Shown here piece by piece: positions 22,363 through 33,861 of a DNA stretch of 64,000 nt. Position numbers and translations under genes: made by a program. The notes under the pieces are model-generated. The model saw nothing but the letters and a program-made list of their open reading frames with translations, was not told the origin of the DNA and ran no database searches. How positions within the stretch are numbered: the first letter of the stretch is position 1; every line of letters starts with the position of its first letter. The DNA comes from Marsupella aquatica (Eukaryota > Marchantiophyta): assembly GCA_973895155.1 (NCBI GenBank), contig OZ316894.1, forward strand, positions 1,364,001 to 1,428,000, in the 5' to 3' direction.

Positions 22363-25275
22363 ATAAATGCCCCGGCCGGCCCTCCTTGCATAGTGCAACG
22401 CACTGGCATAGGGCACGTGTTGCATAATAGACGGATGCTCAGAGACAAGTGGGAGCAAAAGGGCAAGAAGGTTTTCATGGATCCCATTTCTCCAATGTTG
22501 GCTTTTCAGGTTAGTGCTCAGTAGGGCTTTAGAGGAGTCTCACCGGTTGAGCTATTTGCAACCGAGTATTGGGGTCAATGGTGCGGTCACTGGCATTTGG
22601 GGTTGTCTTTGGCTGATTGCACCCCACCAGTCGCAATGAGTGAAGTGACACTCTCAAAGGTCTTGGCAACAAATGAACCTTTTACAAAGATTAAACAATC
22701 GGGACCGTCCAGACACACTTCGACAAGACTGGGTGGCAGCAATAACAGCATCCTGCAGCTTGCAAAGTCTGGCGTGTTAAGCAAAGATGCTACTCACCAA
22801 AGTATGCACATGTGACCATCCTACGAACAAGTAATTGACAGCACGAGATATGTGGATTGCCTCCTATATATGAGGTTATGTTCAGGAGAAGACACAAAAG
22901 TTGTACAATGAGCCTGAGTTTACACTCCACAAGCTAACATTACTTGTGTATATGTATGCACTAACCAAGTCTGCGCCTACAGGTAGCCTAACTACGGTTA
23001 CATAGTTACTCTAAACTTAAGAGTAAATCCCTCACATGGCTAACGGAAGTCACCATTTGCTTGGCCCGGTGCCCAGTTTAAATTTTATAGGGCATGGTGG
23101 AAAATCTGAAAAGGGCTTTAGCAAGAGCATGTAGCACTAAAGTTGCTCCTGGCCGAGCATTCCCCGTGATGGGTGTGAATGCTACAATCTTCACTGTGAT
23201 TAGTCTTACTAATTCTATTTGGAGGACTGATCAAAATATGGACGTCTAAAAATTTTAGCCTCCCCTATGTTAATTTTGCAGTGACACTATTTACATGTGC
23301 ATTAAACCACAGCTGCCAGTATAAAAGGGCCCGTGGTCTGCCCGGCTCATCATTGTTTGCTGCCCGGATGTATAGTGATCCCGGGTGAATAGCTCCGCGG
23401 CCCGGCAAGTGATCCGCAATCCTCTCCAACCCGGCAAGTGATCCTCATTCCTCTCCAACGCTGCCTCCAACGCTCACGCTGGGCTGTGGTGTTCTTCGTT
23501 GCACATCAGTACTGTAGAATCTCCATAGCTGCAACTTACAATCAAAAGTTCAGTCATCATTCCTCGCGTTGCCTGTCACCCAGAAAATCTGGGACCTTCG
23601 TTTCTACACAATTCCATAAGCAGTCGACGATGAGCTACTCGATCCTAGAGAAGATGTTGCCTTCCTTCGATTAGTAGGTGAGTCGATCGACCATGAGCTA
23701 CATGAGCTACTCCAATTTGGCACCACGAGTACCGACACTGCATCTTCTTCTCCTCCTTTGACTCTTGGCCATCCAGCTGATTCGGATAGGCGTATCACTC
23801 TAGGATTCCGAGACCCCATCCTGCCTGGTTGATGTATCTGGAACAGCTTCTATGATCTTATGATTCACTCATAAGATACGTTCAAGTCCGGTCAAGAGCC
23901 TCCCAAGGGTTTAAAACCAAGATTTAGACTATTGTTCGTTCCCAGAGCTTTTTGTTGAGCTTCACTGAGCACCGCGTCATAAATTAATACCTAATGTTGT
24001 AATCCAAGTGCATCAATTGCTGCCTGTGCGTCAATTCATCCAGTTTGGTATGACGTCAAACAGCTCGTTTGTCATCTCACAACCTTCGGGCTGCGCATTC
24101 GCTTCTAAGTTCGAGCCCTCTCCATAATGACGCCCTTTGACAGGATTCTCTGCTCTCCTCCGGCGACCTCCAGCCTCTCGATAACTCTGCTCGACTGAGA
24201 ATTTCATGCCGACTTGAATCTTTCCAATTCTGCCGATCCTCTACAACTGCTTGAAAACAAGACGAGGCTGCACGGACAGAATCATCGGCGCGGAAATTTT
24301 CACTGAGCAGGGAGCTCCTTCGTGGGAATTTTGGGCAATGTCTCTTGCTCTCACAAGTGTCTGTCCTTATGAACGTATGAAGGAGTAGGAGGTGGACCTG
24401 GATGTAGAGCAGGGAGCTCGGCCGACACATGAAACTGTGTGAGTGAAAATGTAGTCCAGACGACAGCACTTGACGAAGCCAGTGCTTACGCCCATCTCTC
24501 CCCTCATTTTTGAGTGATTACGTAGCGCGTCGCTGACCAGACCTTCCCTGAGCTTTTGCACTCATACACAGTGCTTCTCGAAAGTTGTTGCCGTTGCCCA
24601 GCCCTCCCTTGAGCTTTTCCACTCATACACAGTTGCTTCCCGAAAGTTGTCGCCACCTTTTTCTTCCAAATTTCTTTGGATCAATCAATCTTGCTACTCG
24701 GATTGGCATCGTTCACTACATTCGGCTGCGTTTTAGTTGAATTGGAACTAGTTCCACTCATGGTGTTGTCACCAGGGACTGTCATCAGCTACATGTGAAT
24801 TCAATTTCTTTTTGATTCCTTGCGGCGCCTGCTGAACTGCAGTGTCGACAACATCATCGTGTCTACCGACAGCAAAATTTGTTGGGACATCGAGCCCTCG
24901 TTGTTGGATAAAATTCTGACTGTACCTTGTCTCCAAATATTTTTTCAAAGGTACAAACTCAATTCGTGACGCCGAGGCCGAGGGAAGAGGAGGAGGGAGG
25001 ATAGTTGGTCCTACCCTCACAACTATTTCAGGAAGAGGAAGGATAGTTTGCGTGCCGGGATAGTTTGCGTGCCGAGGGAGAGGAGGAGGAAGGCTACTCG
25101 GTGCTTACCCTCACGACCATTTCAGGTTCTCACCCAAGGGTTGGGTGATTCCATTCTTACTCCACATCAACTGGTCCCCCTTTATTGTACTACTATAGCT
25201 TGAGTTCCACTATAGAGAGTATCATCGTGACCTTCTGGTTGAAATGTTTACTTTTTCAGAGTTTTGTGCTTGCAA
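22363..25275. other. Repeat-rich spacer, no gene recognised
   Basis: Visible structures are an LTR-like TATA region near 23300-23345 that matches the inverted sequence at about 33.03 kb, short repeats of CCCGGCAAGTGATCC near 23400-23440, and an imperfect 60-bp tandem pair at about 24536-24653 built on GAGCTTTT and CACTCATACACAGT. Open frames on the minus strand at 24.1-24.6 kb have no recognisable domain and I do not call them. Confidence 0.4.
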
Positions 25276-25913
25276 ATGGAAGAAGATGGAACCAGGATCG
25301 TCACGTTGGTCATGGCTTGCAATCAACATGTCAAAAAAGATTGGCGTTATTGGACAGTTCCTTTTATGAAACCTTCACAACAATTGATGATAGTTGGCAA
25401 CAAACATAGGAGTTGTGATACTTTGAGGTAATTTTTTTACCTCAAATTGTTGTTATGTCATTCCACTCCTTGACTTTGACTAACATCTACTTTCTTTATG
25501 GCAGTCCGCGAACAATGGCCAACAAGCACAGGACCAAGGTCACATTGAATCAATGCGATGATGGGTCCTTTGTATTGCTTTGGCACAATGCCCAAGCTGA
25601 ACACGAGGCTCCTCCCATCCAACGTAGGACAAACTTAGACGAGATCCGATCTGATTTCCCTGAGTTTTGTCGTGTCGTCACACAATATCACAATGCACTC
25701 AATCCTGTTGTACCTTTGGAACAAATATTGATTTGTGCTGCATATAGTTATGTGGATAGTGTGATGAAGCGGAAACGCTACCAAGTGTACACGCACTTGG
25801 CTTGGGTATGTGGTTATGCAGAGCGAACAAAGTTCCCAGATGCAGTGGAAGCAGTCATCAAAGCAACATGGCATGACCCACATGAGGAATTTGTAGGATT
25901 TCGTCCATATTAG
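25276..25913 (+). CDS. Small unknown protein A, two exons
   Basis: Exon 1 (25276-25427) starts at an ATG; exon 2 (25505-25913) follows a 77-nt intron with a GTAATT donor and a TATGGCAG acceptor. The join is in phase and gives about 186 residues. I do not recognise the family. The C-terminal half is clearly related to the protein encoded at 26505-26885: both have GSFVLLW or GLYRLTW, a CAAYSYV or CAAWSYV core, and finish near an AxxATW motif. It lies tail to tail with the minus-strand Kolobok-like transposase and may be an accessory gene of that transposon or a captured host gene. A 25-nt hairpin repeat lies about 85 bp after the stop. Confidence 0.6.
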
Positions 25914-25975
25914 TCTATCATATTGTAATGTCCTTTGCTTACTTATAATATAAATAAATCCCTTCTTTGGGATTG

Positions 25976-26025
25976 AACTCTCGCTGGTCGGCAGCACAAG
26001 GGGTTCAAATCCCCTTGGGAGTATT
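25976..26025 (+). repeat. Conserved 3' hairpin, copy 1
   Basis: The core AAGGGGTTCAAATCCCCTT forms a 6-bp stem with a seven-base loop and is followed by GGGAGTA. The same module, with the upstream phrases GAACTC and TGGNNGGCA, recurs at 27093-27149 downstream of the paralogous gene. The loop part also matches a pol III B box (GGTTCAAATCC), so a SINE-derived origin is possible. Confidence 0.7.
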
Positions 26026-26504
26026 TTGCTCACACACGTGATAATAAAATCCACCTCTTTTGGTCCCTAGGTGTAATAAGTTATTCCATGCCAAAAGTAT
26101 GGGCCGAGTATGGGCTGAGTATGGGCCAAGTATGAGCCAAGGGTTGTGTAAGCCCCAAGTATGGGTCAAGTGAGAACCAAGGCCTGTGTAAATGCAGGAT
26201 TGGTCGCTATTGCTTCTAAACATAGCATGTCCTCAATCTTACCCCAAAGTGGTAATGAAATTATTTCTACTCATTCTCACTCCAAAGTTTTTTCATTCTA
26301 TGTATGCATATGTATGCATATGTTTTAGTCTTCCTTGTACTTAGCTTGGTTTCCAACCTAACCTTCTTCGTTTCGGGCAACATGAATTATCTAAGGTTCA
26401 TTTCATCTTTGCTTTGTCAATTCTTATTCATGATATTTTGCTGCATTACCTATCCATTGTTTTCATTATTTGTTACCAATTGCAGCTATTTTTTGTGGCA
26501 TACC

Positions 26505-26885
26505 ATGTGTAGGGAGGATCCAAATAGACCTGCAGAGATGGTATCCTACGGTGGGGGATTGTATCGTTTAACATGGCCGGTCACTCCACCTCAGAAAAGG
26601 AGGGCTCTTCTTTTGAGGCATGATGATATTGTTGCAAAGTTCTTAGCATTTTGTGAGGCCATTGACAACAACCTTGTTGAACTCAACGCTGCTCTTCATT
26701 CTCCATTGCATGCTGAAGTCTTCCACATGTGTGCGGCTTGGTCTTATGTTGAGGCCATTCCTTCTCGTCAGCGTCATGTTGTTTCTGAGAAATTGGCATC
26801 AGTTGCCAAATTCTTGGAACCGACAGCCCTTCCAGGGAATCTTACATCTGCCATACATGCCACCTGGAAGACACTTGGCGAGTAG
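26505..26885 (+). CDS. Small unknown protein B, paralogue of A
   Basis: The 126-residue frame from the ATG at 26505 is preceded by acceptor-like sites (CCAATTGCAG, ending 26485, and ATGTGTAG, ending 26512), so an upstream exon is likely but was not located with confidence. It aligns with protein A over about 110 residues: GGGLYRLTW, NAALHSPL, CAAWSYVEA and HATW correspond to GSFVLLW, NALNPVVPL, CAAYSYVDS and KATW. The two therefore arose by tandem duplication and have diverged strongly while keeping the same core, which suggests selection on the protein. Function is unknown. The same hairpin module follows both genes. Confidence 0.55.
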   Translation: MCREDPNRPAEMVSYGGGLYRLTWPVTPPQKRRALLLRHDDIVAKFLAFCEAIDNNLVELNAALHSPLHAEVFHMCAAWSYVEAIPSRQRHVVSEKLASVAKFLEPTALPGNLTSAIHATWKTLGE

Positions 26886-27092
26886 CATGGTTGATACTTT
26901 GTTCTTCATATTTTGGAGTTGGGTTTGTACTTGGTTGTTTTATGTGTTTTTAACTTTTTGCTTCTCTTTTCTTCTCTTTTACTTTATCTCTTTCTTCAGC
27001 GTTTCTTAACTCTGTCAAGTATAGGATTTATCTGGGTTATTTGTTATAGCATATTTTATATTTTTTTGGCCTGTGCCTCCTTCCTTATCCTT

Positions 27093-27149
27093 AGGGTTGG
27101 AACTCCTGTTGGATGGCAACAAAAAGGGGTTCAAACCCCCTTGGGAGTA
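27093..27149 (+). repeat. Conserved 3' hairpin, copy 2
   Basis: The core AAGGGGTTCAAACCCCCTT with the following GGGAGTA matches the module at 25976-26025, including the upstream GGAACTC and TGGATGGCA. The compensated position in the stem keeps the foldback. It begins about 200 bp after the stop of protein B. Confidence 0.7.
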
Positions 27150-27810
27150 ATTGTCAACTCAATTGTACCTATGTTGTGAGTATTCTGTTGGGAAACTTTT
27201 CACATATGAACTTTTCTCATCCATTTTAGTTTGGCAGTACACCCCATATACCAAAAGAAAAAGCTTGTCTAGGGAATGGTTGGTTCTCCAACCTTGGATA
27301 CACACATTCAAAGCATAGTCTGTTTTATCATAATAACATTTTGTGTTTTATTTCTCTATAGAAGATTTGTGTTACTTACCAAACAATTGTGTGTACAAAT
27401 TAGGGTTTTATGTACCATATTTTTGTTATATTGGACAAAATTTATATCTTCAACAAATTTGGAATCAATAACAAACAAATAGTGGGAAAGGTAAAACCTT
27501 TTCATATTATGAGACAAAAGTTGCATCAGTGTGTTACAATGCTCTACATGCTAAATACTAAAAAATCCAAGTGCCCCCTACAACATAATGGAAGTAAAAC
27601 ATCCCCAGGTCTTACTTGCATGTCTTCAAAGAAACAACCCTCTGCAATTATAACATACAATCAATTCATGAAACAATTAGACCACTTGTCAACATACATA
27701 AAAACTGAGGTATCTAGTCATTTAACCCACCCTCAATCCAATGTCTCTAAACAAAAACAAATGTTATTGTATAGGCAAAATATAATTACCTCATATATGT
27801 TGGTTTAGGT

Positions 27811-30800
27811 CTAAGGTACTCCATAGATACGTAGACTTGTTTGCTCCTTCCAACTTGTGGTACGATCCACTAATACTCGTGAACGAGAGGGTCTATCACG
27901 AACAACTGTGTTTACTGCTCGACGATCACGAACCTTCCAAACATGTCTCCTAATATTTTCATTCCAGTCCATAGCAGTACAACATAAACGCGCATCGTGA
28001 GTAGCTGGAAAATGAATACGCTTTATGGCATACTTGCCCATTACAGAATGGAATGTTTCAGACATAAAGTTCTCACGAGCCATGGTATAAAATCGCATTT
28101 TTTCTGGCTTTATGTACTTGGTCATGAAAGCTTTCATGGCCTTGTGAGTTTCCCCATCTGCATTCCAAAAGAAAAACTGGTTATTTATCTTATAATTACT
28201 ATGTCATGCAACATCCAAAACATAATATGAATTTGTCTCAATGCAAAATCATTGAATATTTGTGGCACAGTATTTGTTTTACCTCTCTCATAGTACAAGT
28301 CCAATTGTAAGGCATTAGATTCTCCAAGATGCTGACAAGGCCGATCAGATAGTGTCATGCACTTTTCATGGTCACCAGCCCAATGATCTGCACAATTCCC
28401 TAACTCAAAAGCCAAGGATTCACTGTCTCCACTCCTGCATTGCAAAGTAGTGAGAATTTTTTTTATAAACAAGCTATAAATTAATTTTCATCTATAAAAT
28501 ATCTATCAAGGTATTCCAAAGATTATATAAATCAAGGTAGCATTTCAAGCAATGTGCAATACTTTTGTAATATGGCACACCTGTTTTTACATGTTCTTGA
28601 ACACACATAGAACCAGGTCTTAAATTTGCTTGCCAAATTATGCTCCGCTAACTCTGGAAACTTGAGACCACGGGTGGCAATGTGTACAAGCTCCTCCTCA
28701 GGAAGCCCACGCAAATCCGCAACTCGATGAATTAACGCTTCCTTTCTCAAGTTAGAGTAACCTCTAATACCCCTATCCTTCAACCAGTCTTTCAACTTTT
28801 TATTTGTAACTGCTTGCAAATCAGAGCGAGATGTCACAGTGTCTATGTCAACAGTTAGGGTAAATGTGGCACTTGCCAACTTGTCCACAAATTTCCTCAC
28901 CAAATTTTTAGCCTTGTGCCATAAGTCCTTCTGGTTTATAAATCCCATGTCCTCAATGATTTTATCAATGGTACTTTTGTCATCATGGATAACCTCTTTT
29001 ATAACAACTCCCGCATCCGTGAGACTATCTAGTACCCTCTTTGCCCCAATTTCTTCCATGTACCAAGAGTTTCTCTCCTCTCTTCTACTTACAGTGGTCA
29101 TCTGAAGGACCCTATTATCGTAGCTATCAATGATAGAAGAAGTACCATGATACCCACTCCGAGAAGAATCCCAACGACAATCTAGAAACACAACTAGTCC
29201 AGGATCTGCAAGAAAACCAAGAATATATGATGTTGGGTATAAAATTATTCACAAAAAACCTAAAATTTATTCAATCAAAGTCCAATGTGTAAAGGTTGTT
29301 CATGTTAGAGCAAAACTACGAAATAACAATAAAACATGCTTTTGTTGTACAAACCTCATTGAAACAAGTTAACTAAGTTATATATAAGCTTAATTTTCTT
29401 GTATAATAGTTTCATTTACAAACCTTCATGAGGTGCACATTGCTGCTGGAGTCGAGTTTTTACATCTTCCCACACCTCACTTTTGTTTACCTCCCATTGC
29501 TGCTTTACAGCATCTATCCATCCTGCTTGAGGTCGTCGTCTTCCACTTTGAAAATCATGCCAATGGGTTGCAGAAGGGACATGCAAACCTAAATGTGATG
29601 TCAATGCGGCTAGAGCTGTAAATGTAAGACCAGCACATAAAGTGGAATGATATAGCATAGGAGTAATCAATGGTGAATTCCTTCCCGACTCATTCTCACC
29701 AGTCACAAACGTCCACCCATGTCCAGCTTGCCCACAACTAATCCTAATAGACCACACTTGTTGCAACTCTCCAATACGCTCCACAATAGGAGTCAATGAA
29801 CATGCAGGTATATGACACCTAGGAAGTAGTCTTTGAACAAAATTATGAATTAAGTGTCGCTCAAAAAATGCTATTGTAGCTGGTCGACGAGGTAGAGACC
29901 TACGTGAAACTGGTGGGTCAGAGGTACTAGGTGGTATTGATTGTGAGTTTGTAACTATTGATGGTTGCAAGGCAGGTCGTTCTGGTGATTGAGAATCCAA
30001 GACTACATCCTCCTAGTTCAATACAAATATTTACATAGTTAGAAGAATTGAAATAAACACACAAAGTGTGATATGTGAAAATAGAGTATGCTTTGAAAAA
30101 AGAAATGTGTAGGGAATGTAAGTTGTTGCACCTCCTCCACAACATCCTCATGTATGGGAGCTCCTAAAGCATAATGAACGGTTGTATCTTCATCTCGATA
30201 CATGGCTTCATCCTCTGCATCTGATGAATATTGTTCAACAATATGCTCTTGCAATTCCTCTTCCTCTTCCACTTGTGCATCACTTGTTACAGATTGTTGA
30301 CTCTGTCAAAAGTAGCCACACATGTAATAGCATTATGGACTGGTTATTGTTTTGGAAAATAGGGCTTGAAAAAGTCCACATCTACAAACCCCAAGAGAAA
30401 CTTATCCCAAGACAGCCCCGAAGACAGCACAAGTTTCAAAAAAGGAAATTTTATTTGCAAGAAAGATTAAAATCTTGTATGCCTGTTCTAGATGAAAAAC
30501 AAACATATAAAGACATAACAAAATTATCTATTTAAACATACATCATGTAAATTTGTATCCTGGTAATGATCCTCTGAACATTGACTGCTCCTAGGATTCA
30601 TAAAGGTTGACGATGCTCCAATGTCTGTCGCTAATGCAAGTTCATCTTGTAGCATTCTAGCGGGCGCTGCTTGCCATGTCCTCAAATGCTCAACCCTATC
30701 TCGCACTTCATGAAACAACCACTCAATGACAGCTGAGTGTGTAGTATGTTCATCACCAAGTAAAACTCTCAATTCCTCCCATTCACTCCACAAGTGAAGC

Positions 30801-30952
30801 GGGACTCGGATTGCAGGCCTTGCATCCGGTCTCCGAAGCCTCTTATAGTCTATATCATCACTAGGGTATTTTTTCCGAGGAAGGCCACCACGTTGAGGGG
30901 GCCGCTTCCGCTGGTCTGAGACACGATGACGTGGGTCATCCTTTGTAGACAT
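27811..30952 (-). CDS. Kolobok-like DDE transposase with SAP-like insert
   Basis: Minus-strand exons 30952-30542, 30302-30132, 30012-29424, 29205-28581, 28434-28283 and 28157-27811 join in phase through GT-AG introns to about 764 residues with no internal stop. The core looks like Kolobok-superfamily transposases: first Asp in VVFLDCRWDSS (Asp399), second in EVIHDDKS (465/466) followed by KDLWHKAKNL, and Glu683 in NFMSETFHS followed by KYAIKR and MDWNENIRR. Between the second Asp and the Glu lies a SAP-like segment (about 520-555: KLKDWLKDRGI ... EALIHRV), a helix-turn-helix DNA- or RNA-binding fold. A Cys/His cluster (CSRTC ... CADHWAGDHEKC) follows. The N-terminal 200 residues are basic, then acidic. 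Classification beyond the DDE core is inference; a related superfamily cannot be excluded. The gene appears intact. Confidence 0.8.
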
Positions 30953-31011
30953 GGTGCACAAATATAGTCTTTACCGCATTTGCCTAAAATCTCATGAGCT
31001 GGAAAAAAGGT
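30953..31011 (-). promoter_or_regulatory. Short leader between transposase ATG and tandem repeat
   Basis: Only about 60 bp separate the transposase start codon from the 419-bp tandem repeat, so the repeat array itself probably holds the promoter or subterminal transposase-binding sites. No TATA box could be assigned with confidence. Confidence 0.25.
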
Positions 31012-31840
31012 CAGATGTCAAACATAGAAGTGTGCAAAGTATGTGAATATAAAAATAATAACATGCAACAAAAACTATGTAGAGTGACCAGTGCATAAAT
31101 AATGTAAAGGATTCAATCATTCGCTCTTTATTCCCCTTTTATGTTGTGGCCAATTGATATAGGTTTTATCTCGTAGTCTCCCCATTATACTTTATCTTAG
31201 CTCTTCCTCACATACCAAGCGCAAATTCTCTCTAAAAACACAGCCACATTGTTGAGAGCCGAGAGGACTCTCCTTCTTCTACAAGTCTGCACAATTTAGA
31301 AAAAGCAGATAATTGTCAAAACACTAGCTAGCCCCCTACTCATGAGTGTGACTCTGCACAATTTAGAAAAAGCAGATAATTGTCAAAACACTACTGTAGC
31401 TAGCCCCCTACTCATGAGTGTGACTCTAAACAGATGTCAAACATAGAAGTGTGCAAAGTATGTGAATATAAAAATAATAACATGCAACAAAAACTATGTA
31501 GTGACCAGTGCATAAATAATGTAAAGGATTCAATCATTCGCTCTTCATTCCCCTTTTATGTTGTGGCCAATTGATATAGGTTTTATCTCATGGTCTCCCC
31601 ATTATACTTTATCTTAGCTCTTCCTCACATACCAAGCGCAAATTCTCTCTAAAAACACAGTCACATTGTTGAGAGCCGAGAGGACTCTCCTTCTTCTACA
31701 AGTCTGCACAATTTAGAAAAAGCAGATAATTGTCAAAATACTAGCTTGCCCCCTACTCATGAGTGTGACTCTGCACAATTTAGAAAAAGCAGATAATTGT
31801 CAAAACACTAATGTAGCTAGCCCCCTACTCATGAGTGTCG
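31012..31840. repeat. 419-bp tandem duplication next to the transposase
   Basis: Unit 1 starts CAGATGTCAAACATAGAAG at 31012 and unit 2 at 31431. They are nearly identical over about 410 bp. Each unit ends with its own internal duplication of about 65 bp starting CTGCACAATTTAGAAAAAG and ending CTACTCATGAGTGT. The array probably belongs to the end of the Kolobok-like element. Confidence 0.92.
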
Positions 31841-31878
31841 GTCAGTTTAAAAAAAAATGATTTAAAAAACACGGAGAT

Positions 31879-32093
31879 TGTCGAAAGCCTCCACTCTTCC
31901 GACCATGCACTTACAATTGAAATGTTGAAAGCCTCCCCCACTTCCGACCATGCACTTACAATTGAAATGACGGTAAAACGTAACTCACGTTCCTTTCGAC
32001 TGTAGCGCACGTTGGACCTTTCGACTGTAGCGCACGTTGGACCTTTCGACTGTAGCACACGTTGGACCTTTCGACACACGTTCCTTTCAATAC
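31879..32093. repeat. Short tandem repeats (44 bp x2; 25 bp x3.3)
   Basis: Two units of about 44 bp containing CTTCCGACCATGCACTTACA (about 31879-31967) are followed by three full 25-bp units and a partial one starting TTTCGACTGTAGCGCACG (31994-32075). They adjoin the 419-bp array and may be further subterminal repeats of the same transposon. Confidence 0.85.
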
Positions 32094-32154
32094 TACTAGG
32101 CACATTCCTTTCGGCTGTGTAGTGCACAATCCTTTGCACCTTGTGCGCCACAAA

Positions 32155-32240
32155 ATGTAACGCGTATGCAACAACGCCTGCCGACGTTGAACTCGGCACC
32201 TCTCACCCGCAAAGGAAACGCACTACCAAGAAGTCGTCCG
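32155..32240 (-). mobile_element. tRNA-like pol III promoter module 1 (SINE-like)
   Basis: On the minus strand an A-box-like TTGGTAGTGCGTTTCC is followed about 25 bases later by a B-box-like GAGTTCAACGTCG. A complete tRNA cloverleaf is not formed, so this is best read as the head of a SINE. Confidence 0.4.
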
Positions 32241-32394
32241 GACTGTTCGGAAATTGTGAGTAAGTACTTGTATTCATACTGAAGCGCAGCGCCAGCTTCA
32301 GCCAAGGGTAGTGCAGGAGGCACCCTGGTCCTTCCACCTACCTCCGCTCTCCCGTAAGTGACAAGATTCAAAAAGAAAGGGCCGCGCAACCATC

Positions 32395-32470
32395 GGCGCC
32401 GCTGAGGCTCGATCCCAGGATCTCCTGCGCTCCAAAGAGGGCCACAACCAGTAGAGCCATGCGGGCTGTT
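32395..32470 (-). mobile_element. tRNA-like pol III promoter module 2 (SINE-like)
   Basis: Minus strand: TGGCTCTACTGG fits the A-box consensus, and GGGATCGAGCC, about 40 bases later, is B-box-like. It is similar in layout to the modules at 32155 and 32765 but not a close copy. Confidence 0.45.
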
Positions 32471-32764
32471 CGACTGAAATCGGAATCCAGTAGTATATGA
32501 CCATTTATTTAGTTTAGAAAAGCTCTCTCCACCTGGTGTCCGTCATGCCAGTGCTTGCTTTCCTTTCCTGGGCATTCCTTGCGGCGCGGCCATCAACTCT
32601 CACCCTCTCACATAAGCGCCAGCCCTCCCCTCGCCAAGTGTCGTTGATCCTGCCAAGGTCACCAGGTGTTTGGTGAGTTCGGAGACTTCACCGACCCCCT
32701 CCTGCTCAGGGAATCTCCTTGCCCATCCACCCCGTCCTGGCCAAAGGCCTTCGCACAAGCGTAG

Positions 32765-32850
32765 AGCCAAAATAAGCAGAGTTTTGAACTCACGACGTCT
32801 CGATTCGCAGGGGACGATGCAACCAATGTGCTATCTAATCGTCATACCTG
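32765..32850 (-). mobile_element. tRNA-like pol III promoter module 3 (SINE-like)
   Basis: Minus strand: TAGCACATTGGTTG (A-box-like) and, about 40 bases on, GAGTTCAAAACTC (B-box-like, self-complementary T-arm). No functional tRNA can be drawn. Confidence 0.4.
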
Positions 32851-32906
32851 TATTTGCGGACCCATCTGTATCTAAACATGTATCAACCCGGTAAGAAGGC
32901 CTGCGA

Positions 32907-33032
32907 AGCCCGGCTGTCTAGCCGGGCTGCCCCAAGGCAATCCTGCCCGCGTGCCTCCGTTTTTTCCGGATCCTAGCGAAATGCGACTTGCCTCTGTGTA
33001 TAATGAGAGGCTACGGGTAACCCGTAGCCTCT
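32907..33032. repeat. Two short palindromes in an LTR-like region
   Basis: AGCCCGGCT and AGCCGGGCT (32907-32928) form a 9-bp stem with a four-base loop. At 33006-33032 a perfect 13-bp-arm palindrome with one central base (arm AGAGGCTACGGGT) occurs. The flank at 33031-33058 matches in inverted orientation the TATA-bearing sequence at about 23.3 kb. Confidence 0.7.
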
Positions 33033-33861
33033 TATACTGGCAGCTGTGGTTTAAATGGAATGTGGCTACTAGTAATTAAAGTGTTTATATATGTACAATT
33101 AATTCACTGTGTGTCTGCAAAGCCTCATTTGTGATAGAAAATTAAAATTTAGGGTTATGGAAAACAACATATTGTGAATCCCCATTGCAAAATGGACGAG
33201 TCAATCAAGATTTCTGTTCATCAAACAAATGAACAAAGCAAATCAATGAATCTTTCAACCACAAATACTATTTCAGGTTACAAATGATCCACAATTATTG
33301 TTATTTGCTTGTCAAAAACCTATTCACTTGATTTAGACTTACTAACACTAATTGAGTGAAACGCTATTTGTGACATAAGACTAATGGTAGTGAGTAGTGT
33401 AGTGGATTTAGACTTATACTAACACTAATTGAGTGAAACACTATTTATGACATAAGACTAATGGTGGTGAGTAGTGTTGTGGATCTTTTGCGGTTGTAAG
33501 GGCTAGGGTCTCTTGGGCTTTTTGGATGCTTGGGCTTCCTGGGTTTTTATCCAAGTTGTGTTTTGTGCTCTATTGGTCTTTTGCCTGTGAGGTACTTTGT
33601 CCAGGTTTGGATTTCCTTAAGAGTTTCAGAAAAGGCAGGGACCACCTGAGTGGGGCCTAGTGCTCAATAATATATGGGAGCTCAGACATAATTGAGAGCA
33701 AAGGTCACACTTAGGTTCATGGATGCCATTCCTCCAACGTGGGCTTTTTTATTGATATATAAGTAGACTCCTTTCCCTGCACATGATTTCCTACCTCATA
33801 AGTGCAAATTTTACTCTGCACAAAAATGACTTGCATTTATCTTAGAGTGTAAGTAGCAGAA
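33033..33861. other. Spacer with a 75-bp tandem duplication
   Basis: Units 33330-33404 and 33405-33481 share GATTTAGACTTA, ACACTAATTGAGTGAAAC and GACATAAGACTAATGG. Nothing coding is visible in the rest. Confidence 0.6.

Noticed and set aside
24077-24561. Overlapping minus-strand frames of 64 and 130 codons
   Set aside because: No recognisable domain, no splice support, and composition like the surrounding spacer.
25976-26025. Possible tRNA gene (GGTTCAAATCC B box)
   Set aside because: No acceptor stem, D arm or anticodon arm can be drawn around it, and the same module recurs after the paralogous gene, so it is a repeat or a SINE relic.
31012-31840. CRISPR-like repeat array
   Set aside because: Only two long units with nested duplications and no short repeat-spacer pattern; the context is a plant transposon.
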